Source of the DNA: an uncultured Ruminococcus sp.
Lineage (GTDB): Bacteria > Bacillota > Clostridia > Oscillospirales > Ruminococcaceae
Direction of reading: 5' to 3'
Length of the DNA: 12,585 nt
NCBI GenBank assembly: GCA_947175005.1
Contig: CAMWLD010000030.1
Location: 1-12,585 of the forward strand
The position numbers and the translations under genes are program-made. Of this stretch, positions 1-7,356 are shown piece by piece (the first letter of the stretch is position 1; the number at the start of each line of letters is the position of its first letter). The notes under the pieces are model-generated. The model did not search any database. It was not told where the DNA came from and saw nothing but the letters and a program-made list of their open reading frames with translations.

Positions 1-31
1 TCGTTGGGTCGGTGAGGTGTATAAGAGACAG
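1..31 (+). other. Residual Illumina Nextera adapter (assembly artefact)
   Basis: Compared by eye with the 31 terminal bases of the Nextera read-2 adapter, 27 of 31 positions agree (differences at 5, 8, 13 and 16), and bases 17-31 (GTGTATAAGAGACAG) are identical to the transposase mosaic end. Read on the minus strand it is the familiar CTGTCTCTTATACAC read-through signature. It lies exactly at the contig tip and interrupts an open coding frame. It is sequencing-library DNA, not biology, and should be trimmed. Conclusions about bases 1-31 should be discarded. Confidence 0.93.
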
Positions 32-533
32 GAGGACTGTCAATGTCAACATATTCGTCCACAGGTTCAAACATTCCCGAAGCAATGCCCCTTGGTATAC
101 ACGTGGTGTCAAAAGGGAAAAAGTCTATCCCCTCGCCGCCCAAAACATAGGTGGAAAGGTCCGTCCAGCGCCCCTCCCAGGTGGTGGGAAAATACTCTAT
201 TTTTCCGCCGTACTTGCTCTCAAACATTTCCAGGGAGACCGATTTTGAGCCGCCCCTCGTGTCGGGGTTAAGGTCATAGTGGGCAAGCCATTTTACAGTC
301 TTGTTTTCCAGATCTTCATCTGTAAGCATGGAGTTCGCTGCCTCGGACACAGCCGCCTGCTGCTCCTCATTCAGCGCTTCGGTGTTTATGGCGACCGTTT
401 CACCGGGAGCGGCAGTATAAGCTGTTTCGGCAGGAGCGCTCTCCGCTGCGCCGCAGCCGCTCAAAGTCACCGCCAACAGAGCAGCGCTTGCAGCACGTAT
501 GGTGTAATTTTTTCCGTTAGATTTTCTTTTCAT
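32..533 (-). CDS. Extracellular solute-binding lipoprotein, N-terminal fragment (ABC sugar transporter type)
   Basis: This is the first 167 codons of a secreted lipoprotein; the rest lies beyond the contig end, where the frame runs into adapter. The N-terminus has basic residues (MKRKSNGK), a hydrophobic core and a lipobox LSGC with the lipidated cysteine at residue 27. A low-complexity Ala/Glu/Thr linker follows, as is usual after the lipid anchor. From about residue 80 the sequence (KWLAHYDLNP, then KYGGKIEYFPTTWEGRW, LGGEGIDFFPFD, GMFEPVDEYVD) has the pattern of family-1 extracellular solute-binding proteins, which capture sugars or oligosaccharides at the outer membrane face and hand them to an ABC permease. 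ATG at 533 is preceded by AAAAGGG at about 7-8 nt spacing. A near-consensus promoter lies 70-100 bp upstream. Substrate cannot be told. No permease genes are visible because the contig ends. Confidence 0.85.
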
Positions 534-603
534 ATAAATCAGCCCTTTTAATTTTTTAAACAATGCATTGTTGGCGTTTGCTTTGAAATTCGCCTTTAAC
601 AAA

Positions 604-632
604 AGTATAACTTATATTTAAGACAATGTCAA
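604..632 (-). promoter_or_regulatory. Sigma-A promoter of the solute-binding lipoprotein gene
   Basis: On the minus strand, TTGACA (627-632) and TATACT (604-609) are separated by exactly 17 bp. It points at the lipoprotein start at 533, giving a leader of roughly 60 nt. The -35 is a perfect match and the -10 matches five of six positions. Confidence 0.82.
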
Positions 633-707
633 TTTTAAATTTTGAAAGAACTTTTGATTTTTGAACATACAGTTTTTGAACAAATGACCGATTGCCGCGG
701 AATAAAC

Positions 708-755
708 AATAACCCCTGCGGACACAGCTTTACAGTTATGTCCGCAGGGGTTATT
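708..755 (-). terminator. Strong hairpin downstream of purB
   Basis: The arms 708-724 and 739-755 are perfectly complementary over 17 bp (core CCCCTGCGGACA), with a 14-nt loop. It lies 67 bp past the purB stop and before the lipoprotein promoter, so it probably ends purB transcription. The stem is self-complementary on both strands. The plus side is followed by TTTTC and the minus side by a weak T-rich TTGTTTATT. There is no long U run on either side, so termination efficiency is uncertain. Confidence 0.7.
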
Positions 756-821
756 TTCTGCAGTAAACTATGTCGGAAATTTTATACGGGCATTTGCCTT
801 AAATGCTGTTATGCTTTTTAC

Positions 822-2255
822 TCATACACTAAGCTCTGCCTGTTCACCCACGCAGTCGGGATATTTTTCCAGCAAAGGCTTAACGCATTCCGAGATAAAT
901 TCCTCAACCTGTTCGCCGCTTCTGCCCGTGTAATTTTCGGGAACAAGTATGTTTTCTATATCCTCACGCTTGAGGCCAAACATATCGTCCGCCAAAATGC
1001 GCTCAATAAGGTCATTGTCCAGCCCGTCCTCTTTTACCCTCTTGCCTGCCGCCATGGAATGCTCCCTTATCCGCTCATGAAGCTGCTGACGGTCGCCGCC
1101 TTTTTCTACTGCGTCCATCATAATGTTTTCGCTTGCCATAAAGGGCAGCTCTGCCATTACCCTGCGGCGGATTATCTTGGGATATACAACCAGTCCCGAG
1201 GTCACATTTATAAGAATATTAAGGATAGCGTCACAGGCAAGGAAGCCCTCGGCAACGGATATTCTCTTGTTTGCGCTGTCGTCAAGAGTGCGCTCGAACC
1301 ACTGAGTGCCCGCTGTAAAGGCAGGGTTAAGAGAATCTATCATAAGATAACGTGCAAGAGCCGTGATACGCTCGCAGCGCATGGGATTTCTCTTATAGGG
1401 CATAGCGGACGAGCCTATCTGATTTTTCTCAAAGGGCTCTTCCATTTCCTTGAAATTCTGTAGAATGCGAAGATCGTTGGCAAATTTCATAGCCGACTGG
1501 GCAATATTTGAGAGAGTATTCAGCACCATGGTATCGGCCTTTCTCGAATAGGTCTGTCCCGAAACGGGCACTACTCCCTCAAAGCCCATTTCCTCCGCAA
1601 TAAGCCGCTCCAGCTCCTTTACCTTGCCGCTGTCCCCGTGGAAAAGCTCCTTAAAGGAAGCCTGCGTGCCCGTTGTTCCCTTTGAGCCGAGAAGCTTTAA
1701 GCTCTTTATCCTGAACTCCAGCTCCTCCATATCCATAAGCAGCTCGTTTATCCAAAGGGACGCACGCTTGCCCACAGTGGTAAGCTGGGCGGGCTGCAAA
1801 TGGGTATAAGCAAGTGCAGGCTCGTCCTTCCACTTCATGGCAAAATCCGACAGCTGTGCAATGACCGTGACCATTTTCCTGCGGATAAGGTTAAGCCCCT
1901 CACGCATAATTATAACGTCGGTGTTGTCCCCCACATAGCAGGAGGTCGCCCCCAGGTGGATTATCCCCGCCGCCTTGGGGCAGCATTTTCCGTAAGTGTA
2001 TACATGCGCCATTACATCATGGCGGACTTGCTTTTCACGCTCCGCAGCGCACTCATAGTCGATATTGTCAATATTCGCCTCCAGCTCCGTCACCTGCTCC
2101 TCTGTAACAGGCAGACCCAGCTTCATTTCCGCCCTTGCCAGCGCCACCCACAGCCTGCGCCATGTGGTGAATTTCTTGTCCGCCGAAAAAATATACTGCA
2201 TTTCCTTGCTTGCATACCGTGTGCAGAAAGGGGATTCATAGCTGTTTGTGTTCAT
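822..2255 (-). CDS. purB: Adenylosuccinate lyase
   Basis: Cytoplasmic enzyme of the fumarase/aspartase superfamily. It acts twice in purine synthesis, releasing fumarate from SAICAR to give AICAR and from adenylosuccinate to give AMP. The 477-residue protein shows the superfamily signature GSSAMPYKRNP at residues 281-291 (flexible catalytic loop), THLQPAQ at about 151-157, LGATSCYVGDNTD at about 101-113, RHDVMAH at about 79, and TQASF at about 197. The N-terminus (FTTWRRLWVALARAE) is that of the longer, eukaryote-like class found in many clostridia. The frame is open upstream to 2348, but ATG at 2255 has AAAGGA about 9 nt upstream and matches the family's usual N-terminus, so it is chosen. 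It is monocistronic by its surroundings, with its own promoter at 2400-2428 and a hairpin after the stop. The leader contains a large palindromic element. No other pur gene is in the window. Confidence 0.96.
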   Translation of the reverse strand: MNTNSYESPFCTRYASKEMQYIFSADKKFTTWRRLWVALARAEMKLGLPVTEEQVTELEANIDNIDYECAAEREKQVRHDVMAHVYTYGKCCPKAAGIIHLGATSCYVGDNTDVIIMREGLNLIRRKMVTVIAQLSDFAMKWKDEPALAYTHLQPAQLTTVGKRASLWINELLMDMEELEFRIKSLKLLGSKGTTGTQASFKELFHGDSGKVKELERLIAEEMGFEGVVPVSGQTYSRKADTMVLNTLSNIAQSAMKFANDLRILQNFKEMEEPFEKNQIGSSAMPYKRNPMRCERITALARYLMIDSLNPAFTAGTQWFERTLDDSANKRISVAEGFLACDAILNILINVTSGLVVYPKIIRRRVMAELPFMASENIMMDAVEKGGDRQQLHERIREHSMAAGKRVKEDGLDNDLIERILADDMFGLKREDIENILVPENYTGRSGEQVEEFISECVKPLLEKYPDCVGEQAELSV

Positions 2256-2280
2256 TTTAACCAATCCTTTCGGAATTTTC

Positions 2281-2385
2281 TTATAGTAAACGACATTAGA
2301 AATTGGACAATGAAGCCTTGCAAAAATTTGCATATATGGTTTTTGCAAGAGCTGAATGTTGCAATTTCAATGTCGTTTACTATAA
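2281..2385. repeat. 105-nt near-palindromic element (MITE-like) in the purB leader
   Basis: Perfect 17-bp terminal inverted repeats, TTATAGTAAACGACATT (2281-2297) and its complement (2369-2385), are extended inward by GAAATTG/CAATTTC with one unpaired base. A second inner pair CTTGCAAAAA (2317-2326) / TTTTTGCAAG (2340-2349) flanks a short loop, and the stretch between is partly complementary. The whole element can fold into one long hairpin. It has no coding capacity. The termini contain TA at both ends, compatible with TA-targeting (Tc/mariner-like, IS630) non-autonomous elements; that assignment is inference. It lies between the purB promoter and its ribosome binding site, so it should be transcribed. 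Confidence 0.72.
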
Positions 2386-2399
2386 ATTTCACTTTTTTA

Positions 2400-2428
2400 A
2401 GTATACCACATATTTTTCCTTTTGTCAA
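2400..2428 (-). promoter_or_regulatory. Sigma-A promoter of purB
   Basis: On the minus strand, TTGACA (2423-2428) and TATACT (2400-2405) have a 17-bp spacer. Predicted transcription begins near 2393, giving a leader of about 140 nt that includes nearly the whole palindromic element. No purine riboswitch consensus is recognisable in that leader. Confidence 0.82.
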
Positions 2429-2438
2429 ATTCTTTGCC

Positions 2439-2480
2439 GTTAACGCAGTTAACACAATTGACGAAGTTAATGACGTTCGT
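2439..2480. repeat. Degenerate 9-nt tandem repeat upstream of the purB promoter
   Basis: Starting at 2439, 2448, 2457, 2466 and 2475 there are five 9-nt units: GTTAACGCA, GTTAACACA, ATTGACGAA, GTTAATGAC, GTTCGTCCA. The first two differ at one base and later units decay. The array straddles the stop codon of the adjacent cysteine-rich protein gene and ends about 10 bp before the purB -35. GTTAAC is itself palindromic. Confidence 0.45.
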
Positions 2481-2907
2481 CCAGATATTTTTCCGCCTCT
2501 TCCTCCGTCAGCCTCCGAACCGCAGTTTCGGGAAATTCCCTGTATTCGGAGGCTGTAAATACAGGGGACATTTTTTCGCAGGATTTATCCTTGTTTTTAT
2601 CCAGAAAAATTTTAAGCTCATCATTTCCCGGGAAAATTTTGTAGGAAATTCTGCCGCCCTTGCTTTTTATTTCATATATACCGCAGGATTTTTTCACGGT
2701 ATAGTCGGCAGTGCGCAGATAAAGCTTTGCAATATCGAGGCTTTTAAAGGGAAAATTCCACCGCTGTAAATTACGCTTAGGGTCATGTTCAATGCAAATA
2801 CATCTGCCGCAAGTTCCGCAAATATATTGGGTGTGATCTTTAAGGCACTGTGCAGGGCGAAGCAGGGGAGTTATCCTGTTGTTATCTGAATAGCATTCGG
2901 GACACAT
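2467..2907 (-). CDS. Small cysteine-rich (zinc-ribbon-like) protein of unknown function
   Basis: A 146-residue soluble protein. The first 41 residues hold two CxxC knuckles (C2-C5 and C30-C33) plus C21, C36, C38 and H41, an arrangement suited to binding one or two zinc ions. The remainder is basic and aromatic in the middle (KRNLQRWNFPFKSL, about 44-57), then charged, ending in a Glu-rich helix-like tail (RRLTEEEAEKYLDERH). I recognise no named family. The ribosome binding site GGAGGA (2915-2920) is 7 nt before ATG and lies in the 15-bp gap after the stop of the regulator gene upstream, so the two are almost certainly co-transcribed. That context suggests a partner or target of the regulator. 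No terminator is evident between its stop and the purB promoter. Confidence 0.82.
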   Translation of the reverse strand: MCPECYSDNNRITPLLRPAQCLKDHTQYICGTCGRCICIEHDPKRNLQRWNFPFKSLDIAKLYLRTADYTVKKSCGIYEIKSKGGRISYKIFPGNDELKIFLDKNKDKSCEKMSPVFTASEYREFPETAVRRLTEEEAEKYLDERH

Positions 2908-2922
2908 TTTTTAATCCTCCTT

Positions 2923-3732
2923 TTATGTATTGCCGCTTTCTGTTTTCCCCGAAACAAAGCAGACAAAGGCAATTATCAGAAATATGAACATTGTCAGCAT
3001 ATCCCACACATCAAAGAGCGGTTCGCCTATCAGCCTCGAAAGCAGCAGATTTACAGTAAATTCAAAGGGCACAGCCAGCAAAAACGATATGCCGAAAGCC
3101 GCCCTTTTGCGAGTTTTTCCCATTTTGATAAACACCGCCGCAATTATCCACATGAATATCAAGGACGCCGCCGCTGTCGCAGTCCCGATAACAAAGACCA
3201 TATGCACTCCCGTTAAAACCGACAGCATATACAGATAGGGGACAGTGAAAACACTTGCGCTGCCAAGGCTTGCCGTAAGTTTTCTTTTTCTCATAATAAG
3301 CCCCGGAAAGATTATTGCCCACGCATAAGCCATGGAGGCTATGGGTATGAGAGACCATGTCAAGCCCCCGGATATAGCAATATTGCAGATAATGCAGACG
3401 AACATACCTATGGCAATGGCTGCGGAAAAAATTACGGAAATGACAGTGTTTGCCGGAATCCTATTTTTTCTTTTAGGTGCAATAGGAGCTTCGACTGCTT
3501 TTTCGGGAGGAGGTGCAGCTTCACTTTCACAGCCGTTTAAAAGCTCGTCCGCCGTTATCCCCAGTATTTCGCATAGGGGGAGCATAAGAGAGGAATCCGG
3601 CAGGTTTAAACCCCTTTCCCATTTGGAAACAGCCCTGTCGGATACGTTCAGCATTTCCGCAAGCTGTGCCTGTGTAAGATTTTTTGCCTTCCGACGGCGT
3701 GCTATGAATTTCCCGATCACGACCTGATCCAT
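2923..3732 (-). CDS. XRE-family HTH regulator with C-terminal multi-spanning membrane domain
   Basis: A 269-residue protein. Residues 5-64 form a Cro/C1-type helix-turn-helix (IGKFIARRRKAKNLTQAQLA, then VSDRAVSKWERG, then the closing LCEILGITADELL). A Pro/Ala/Glu linker (about 70-92) leads to about six hydrophobic segments (about 96-260) with basic loops, so the DNA-binding head should sit in the cytoplasm tethered to the membrane. This architecture is common in Firmicutes; the signal sensed is generally unknown. Two starts are possible. ATG at 3732 has AAGGAG 8 nt upstream and the family's usual MDQ..IGKFI N-terminus. ATG at 3777 has GGAG 8 nt upstream and adds 15 residues. I prefer 3732, with 3777 a real alternative. 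It is the first gene of a pair with the cysteine-rich protein 15 bp downstream. Confidence 0.88.
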   Translation of the reverse strand: MDQVVIGKFIARRRKAKNLTQAQLAEMLNVSDRAVSKWERGLNLPDSSLMLPLCEILGITADELLNGCESEAAPPPEKAVEAPIAPKRKNRIPANTVISVIFSAAIAIGMFVCIICNIAISGGLTWSLIPIASMAYAWAIIFPGLIMRKRKLTASLGSASVFTVPYLYMLSVLTGVHMVFVIGTATAAASLIFMWIIAAVFIKMGKTRKRAAFGISFLLAVPFEFTVNLLLSRLIGEPLFDVWDMLTMFIFLIIAFVCFVSGKTESGNT

Positions 3733-3773
3733 ACTATCCGCTCCTTCCGGCGCTTTTTGATTTTCCCATAGTA

Positions 3774-3837
3774 TCATTGCAAATTCTCCTTTTCATATAT
3801 GAACTTACTTTCTTAAATCATACATCATTTGCAATGA
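3774..3837. promoter_or_regulatory. Promoter and inverted repeat upstream of the membrane-bound HTH regulator
   Basis: An 11-bp inverted repeat, TCATTGCAAAT (3774-3784) and ATTTGCAATGA (3827-3837), flanks the probable promoter region. On the minus strand a good -10 (TATGAT) lies 17 bp from a weak -35 (TTTCAA) whose spacer contains one repeat arm. The repeat could be an operator for autoregulation, which is common for XRE proteins. The binding role is inference. Confidence 0.45.
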
Positions 3838-3943
3838 AATTGAAACAAACCTGCGGTTGAGTGCCGAAAATCAACCGAGGATTGTGAGGCCAAGAGAGGC
3901 TTTGACCATTGACTTGTTTATAGGTAGATGTTTATAGGCAGAA

Positions 3944-3974
3944 ATGTTTCCGCCTTATATAACAGGGGAAACAT
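3944..3974 (-). terminator. Probable terminator of the AGCS symporter gene
   Basis: ATGTTTCC (3944-3951) pairs with GGAAACAT (3967-3974). The stem is extended by CC/GG across one bulged base, closing a loop of about 10 nt (TTATATAACA). On the minus strand it starts 23 bp past the symporter stop and is followed by TTTCT. The U tract is short. The rest of the gap between 3733 and 3996 holds only the regulator's upstream region and a weak 7-bp hairpin (CGGTTGA/TCAACCG). Confidence 0.5.
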
Positions 3975-3996
3975 CTCCGTCAGAGTTTAAAGCCGT

Positions 3997-5436
3997 TCAC
4001 TCGGTGATTTCGCCGTTACCCAGTCTCTTGAAATAATCCTTTGTATCCCTCGCCACAACGCTGCTTAGTGCAAAAAGGGCTACAATATTGGGCAGCGCCA
4101 TAAGCCCGTTAAAAATATCCGCAATGGTCCATACCGCCGACACCGTCATGTAAGGGCCTATGAAAACCGCAGCAATGTAAAGTATGCGGTAGACAGTCAC
4201 AGCCGTTTTGTTTTTTCCGCTGAGGTATTCGAGGCAGCGCTCGCCGTAATAATCCCAGCCTAAAATCGTGGTGAACGCAAAGAACACCAGACACAACATC
4301 AGAATAAACGCCGCCGCACCCGAGGGCAGGAAGTAAAGTCCCTTTGAGAATGCGTCGGTGGTCACCTGCACTCCCTCAAGGCTTGCGTCCGACCATGAGC
4401 CCATCATTACTATGGAAAGCCCCGTCATGGTGCAGATAACGATAGTGTCGATAAACGTCCCCGTCATGGAAATAAGTCCCTGTCTTACAGGCTCTTTTGT
4501 CTTTGCCGCCGCCGCCGCAATGGGAGCGGAGCCAAGCCCCGATTCATTGGAGAATATCCCTCGGGAAACGCCGCTTTTCATGGATATCATGACCGAGGCA
4601 AGCGCACCGCCCGCTATGGGCTTTATCCCGAATGCTCCCCCGATTATATCCCCCACAGCAGCGGGTATTCTCGTAATGTTTGCAATAAGCAGCACCAGCA
4701 CCGCCGCAATGTAAAGTATCGCCATAAAGGGCACGATTATTTCCGCAACACCGCTTATCCGCTTGATTCCGCCGATTATGACCAGCCCTGCGCAAATTGC
4801 CAGTACAAAGGCGGAGATGACCGTTACCACCGAGTAGCTGTTTCCGAAAAGCATGATAGTGTTTTCCCCGTTAGGGTCGAAAAATCCCGTCACCGCCGAG
4901 GAAATGCCGTTTACCTGGGAGAATGTGCCTATGCCCATAAGTCCCACGCACGCCCCGAAAAACGCAAACACCTTTGCCAGCCATTTCCACTTTTTGCCCA
5001 TGCCGTTTTCGATGTAATAGAAAGGCCCTCCCAGCACGTGCCCGTCACTGTCAACAGTGCGGTATTTTACCGCAAGGAAACCTTCCGAATATTTTGTTGC
5101 CATGCCGAAGAACGCAGCTATCCACATCCAAAAAAGCGCCCCGGGGCCTCCCGCCAAAATTCCTATCGCCGTTGCAACACCCACGATATTTCCCGTGCCT
5201 ATTGTGGCGGAAAGGGCTGTGCAAAGGGAAGCAAAGCCGCTGACTTCTCCCTTTATCTCCCCCTCAACCTCGCTTTTTTCCTCCTTGAAAAGCAGCCGCA
5301 GCGCCCGCGGCAGATGCCTCACCTGTATAAAGCCCGTGCGCATCGTCAGCAGCAGTCCCGCCGAAAGTATAAGCACTATCAGGGGCACGCCCCATACATA
5401 GCCGTCGATTTTTTCAAGAATTTCGTCAAAGGTCAC
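3997..5436 (-). CDS. AGCS-family sodium:alanine/glycine symporter
   Basis: Integral membrane carrier that takes up alanine or glycine with sodium (alanine/glycine:cation symporter family, AlsT/AgcS/DagA type). The protein has about 479 residues and 10-11 hydrophobic segments. Family hallmarks are an N-terminal amphipathic DEILEKIDGYVWG then a hydrophobic helix; the conserved TALSATIGTGNIVGVATAI at about 74-92; GGPGALFWMW...FFGMATKYSEG at about 96-120; SGVSRGIFSNESGLGSAPIA in the middle; and FTTILGWDYYGERCLEYL near the end. Start choice: ATG codons at 5478 and 5445 lack a well-placed ribosome binding site, whereas GTG at 5436 has GGAG exactly 9 nt upstream and matches the family N-terminus, so GTG is chosen. 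The substrate could be either amino acid. The upstream 168-bp gap has a hairpin but no promoter I can defend, so its transcription start is unclear. Confidence 0.94.
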   Translation of the reverse strand: MTFDEILEKIDGYVWGVPLIVLILSAGLLLTMRTGFIQVRHLPRALRLLFKEEKSEVEGEIKGEVSGFASLCTALSATIGTGNIVGVATAIGILAGGPGALFWMWIAAFFGMATKYSEGFLAVKYRTVDSDGHVLGGPFYYIENGMGKKWKWLAKVFAFFGACVGLMGIGTFSQVNGISSAVTGFFDPNGENTIMLFGNSYSVVTVISAFVLAICAGLVIIGGIKRISGVAEIIVPFMAILYIAAVLVLLIANITRIPAAVGDIIGGAFGIKPIAGGALASVMISMKSGVSRGIFSNESGLGSAPIAAAAAKTKEPVRQGLISMTGTFIDTIVICTMTGLSIVMMGSWSDASLEGVQVTTDAFSKGLYFLPSGAAAFILMLCLVFFAFTTILGWDYYGERCLEYLSGKNKTAVTVYRILYIAAVFIGPYMTVSAVWTIADIFNGLMALPNIVALFALSSVVARDTKDYFKRLGNGEITE

Positions 5437-5504
5437 ATTTATCATCTCCGTAAATATTTTTTTGGGGGTCCTGTACATTCGCCGTGAAATTTTTCTCGGA
5501 AACA

Positions 5505-5534
5505 GACAAGGCAGGTATATATTGCCTGCCTGTC
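5505..5534 (-). terminator. Hairpin after the dynamin operon
   Basis: GACA-A-GGCAGG (5505-5515) pairs with CCTGCC-TGTC (5525-5534), a 10-bp stem with one bulged A and a 9-nt AT-rich loop. It lies about 70 bp past the stop of the second GTPase gene and before the symporter. The minus strand has an A-rich run before the stem and TGTTT after it. The plus side is followed by ATTTTAATTTTTTATAA, which is the better terminator tail although no plus-strand gene enters here. It may work in both directions. Confidence 0.5.
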
Positions 5535-5604
5535 ATTTTAATTTTTTATAATAATTATCCGTTTTGGAAAAGCATATGAGGTAAGTAAAATTTCTAACCT
5601 CTTA

Positions 5605-7341
5605 TCAGTACTGCTTCAGCACATTCACAGCCCCGATAACGATCTCCGAAGCCCGCTCCAGATTGCGGCAGGTCTGTTCGGTGTCGCTGCTCGACCTTGC
5701 CATTTCCATAGCCTGGGCAACGGTCTCTCTGCCCGCCTCCACCTGGTTTTTGTAAATATCGTCCAGCTGCGCCTGGGCAAATTCCACGAAATTGTTATAG
5801 CAGTCCTTGAGGTCCTTGATAGCGCTGTTGCGGATATCGTCGTAATTTTCCAAAGCCGAGTCGATTATCTCCGACTGCTGCTTTTTCTTCAGAATATTCC
5901 CGAAGAAAGGCATGGTAGCCGAGGGGAAGCCCATTACACGGTCAGCCCCTTGACTGGCAGCTTCCTTTATCTTGTCCGCCACAAAGGTGTTCACATTCAC
6001 CGATTCGCTGCACGAGATACGGACTCCCGCAAGGTTGACTATCCCCAGCTTTCTCGAAAGCTCCGCGCCCATGTCGTTGATGATGTCATTGAGCCGCTGC
6101 TGATGAATCTCCAGGCATTTTCTGTATGCCTCGCCAACCTTGTCCATAAGGTAGGAGTAGAAGTGTCTCTCCACGTCCTCGTCATTGGCAGTGGTGCGGC
6201 AGGCAAGAATATCCTCACGGAGCTTGGTGAAGAACTCATACATCCAGTGCTCCGCCTCCTGCTGCATTTCGGTAATGGAGAGTATGATCTTGGGCTTTTT
6301 GCTGTCCAGCGCCGCAGCCAGTGTGGTGCATTCCCGCTCAAAGTCCTCCGAAAGCTTGTCAAGCTTCTGCCTGTCCATTTTCATCATGTCGCTTATCATG
6401 TTGAGCCTTGTAAGAGTGTCTGTCAGCATAAGCCGCAGCATGGAGAATACCCTGTGAGTGCGGATAGTGTCCTTCTGCACGATTATTTCACGGGACAAAG
6501 CCAGCTCGAATTTTAAGAACTGGTTCTCGTAATAATCCTGGAAGCCCTTTATATCAGGGCGGTTAAGTCCTATCTTGCGGCGGTACTCGTCAATGCCGCT
6601 TATGCCGTAGACTTCAGCCCCGGGGATTATCTGTGAGCATTTTTCCTTTATGCGGTCAACTACCCTTTCAATATCCTCCATGGTGTTCATGGCGTCGATC
6701 ATATTTACCAGCACAAACACCTTGCTGAAATTCTGGGGCACGATATTTCCCGCAATGAAATACTGCTCGCTTTCGGAAAAGGGAGAGAGCGCCGACGCCA
6801 CATAGATAACAGCGTCCGCCTTTATAAGGAAATCCTTTACCTGATTGTCAAGGTCGTCAAGGTCGGAAAGACCCGGAGTGTCCACTATCTGAATTTCTTT
6901 AAGTATGGGAGCGTCGCTGCGAACATCAATGTATTCCAGCTCCCCCGGGAAAAAGTCCAGCAGACCGTAAAGCCGTTCTCTGCTTAGATCGTCCTGCGTT
7001 AAAGTCACACGCTTGCCGTTTTTGAGCACCGCCTCCACAGAGGGAGTTTCCCCGTAGGAAATGCAGTTTACCGTAAAGGTCTCGGGGGCTACGTTCACAG
7101 GGGCAATGGAACGCCCTAAAATAGCGTTGATTATGGTGCTCTTGCCCCGCTTGAAGTCACCTATGACCATAAGGTAAAAGGGTTCGTTCATTTTCTTGCC
7201 GATTATCCCGTCCCATTTGGACATTCTTTCCACTACCTCGTCGCCAAGTATAGCGGAAAGCTCGGGGTCGGTTATAAGCCTTGTAAGCTCTCCTCGGACA
7301 AATGCTATGTCCTCGGAGGCGTTGTCGTAATTTTTACTCAT
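5605..7341 (-). CDS. Dynamin-like GTPase, soluble-looking partner
   Basis: A 578-residue dynamin-superfamily protein. The GTPase domain has P-loop GDFKRGKST at 61-69, a switch-I region with conserved Pro/Thr (NVAPETFTVNCISYG, 83-97), G3 DTPG at 154-157 and G4 NMID at 213-216. Downstream (about 280-578) is almost all predicted helix (stalk and bundle type) rich in Glu/Lys/Gln/Met. A small apolar stretch MGFPSATMPFFGNILKKK at about 464-481 could act as a membrane-touching loop; there is no clear transmembrane segment. Bacterial relatives hydrolyse GTP to assemble on and remodel or fuse membranes. ATG is preceded by AAAGGAGG at 9 nt, located beside the stop of the M48-like gene 15 bp upstream, so translation of the two is probably linked. 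It is the last gene of the operon. It differs from the larger GTPase in length and lacks its membrane segment, which suits a hetero-oligomeric pair. Specific function unknown. Confidence 0.9.
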   Translation of the reverse strand: MSKNYDNASEDIAFVRGELTRLITDPELSAILGDEVVERMSKWDGIIGKKMNEPFYLMVIGDFKRGKSTIINAILGRSIAPVNVAPETFTVNCISYGETPSVEAVLKNGKRVTLTQDDLSRERLYGLLDFFPGELEYIDVRSDAPILKEIQIVDTPGLSDLDDLDNQVKDFLIKADAVIYVASALSPFSESEQYFIAGNIVPQNFSKVFVLVNMIDAMNTMEDIERVVDRIKEKCSQIIPGAEVYGISGIDEYRRKIGLNRPDIKGFQDYYENQFLKFELALSREIIVQKDTIRTHRVFSMLRLMLTDTLTRLNMISDMMKMDRQKLDKLSEDFERECTTLAAALDSKKPKIILSITEMQQEAEHWMYEFFTKLREDILACRTTANDEDVERHFYSYLMDKVGEAYRKCLEIHQQRLNDIINDMGAELSRKLGIVNLAGVRISCSESVNVNTFVADKIKEAASQGADRVMGFPSATMPFFGNILKKKQQSEIIDSALENYDDIRNSAIKDLKDCYNNFVEFAQAQLDDIYKNQVEAGRETVAQAMEMARSSSDTEQTCRNLERASEIVIGAVNVLKQY

Positions 7342-7356
7342 TACATCGATCCTCCT

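Noticed and set aside
642..1463. 273-codon open frame on the plus strand
   Set aside because: It lies mostly antisense to purB, has no ribosome binding site and its translation looks like no protein family; purB is unambiguous on the other strand.
2256..2393. Purine riboswitch in the purB leader
   Set aside because: The leader is filled by a simple palindrome; I see no conserved purine-aptamer core or three-way junction arrangement.
1800..2558. 252-codon open frame on the plus strand
   Set aside because: It runs antisense through purB, its promoter, the palindromic element and the next gene. No family resemblance and no initiation signal.
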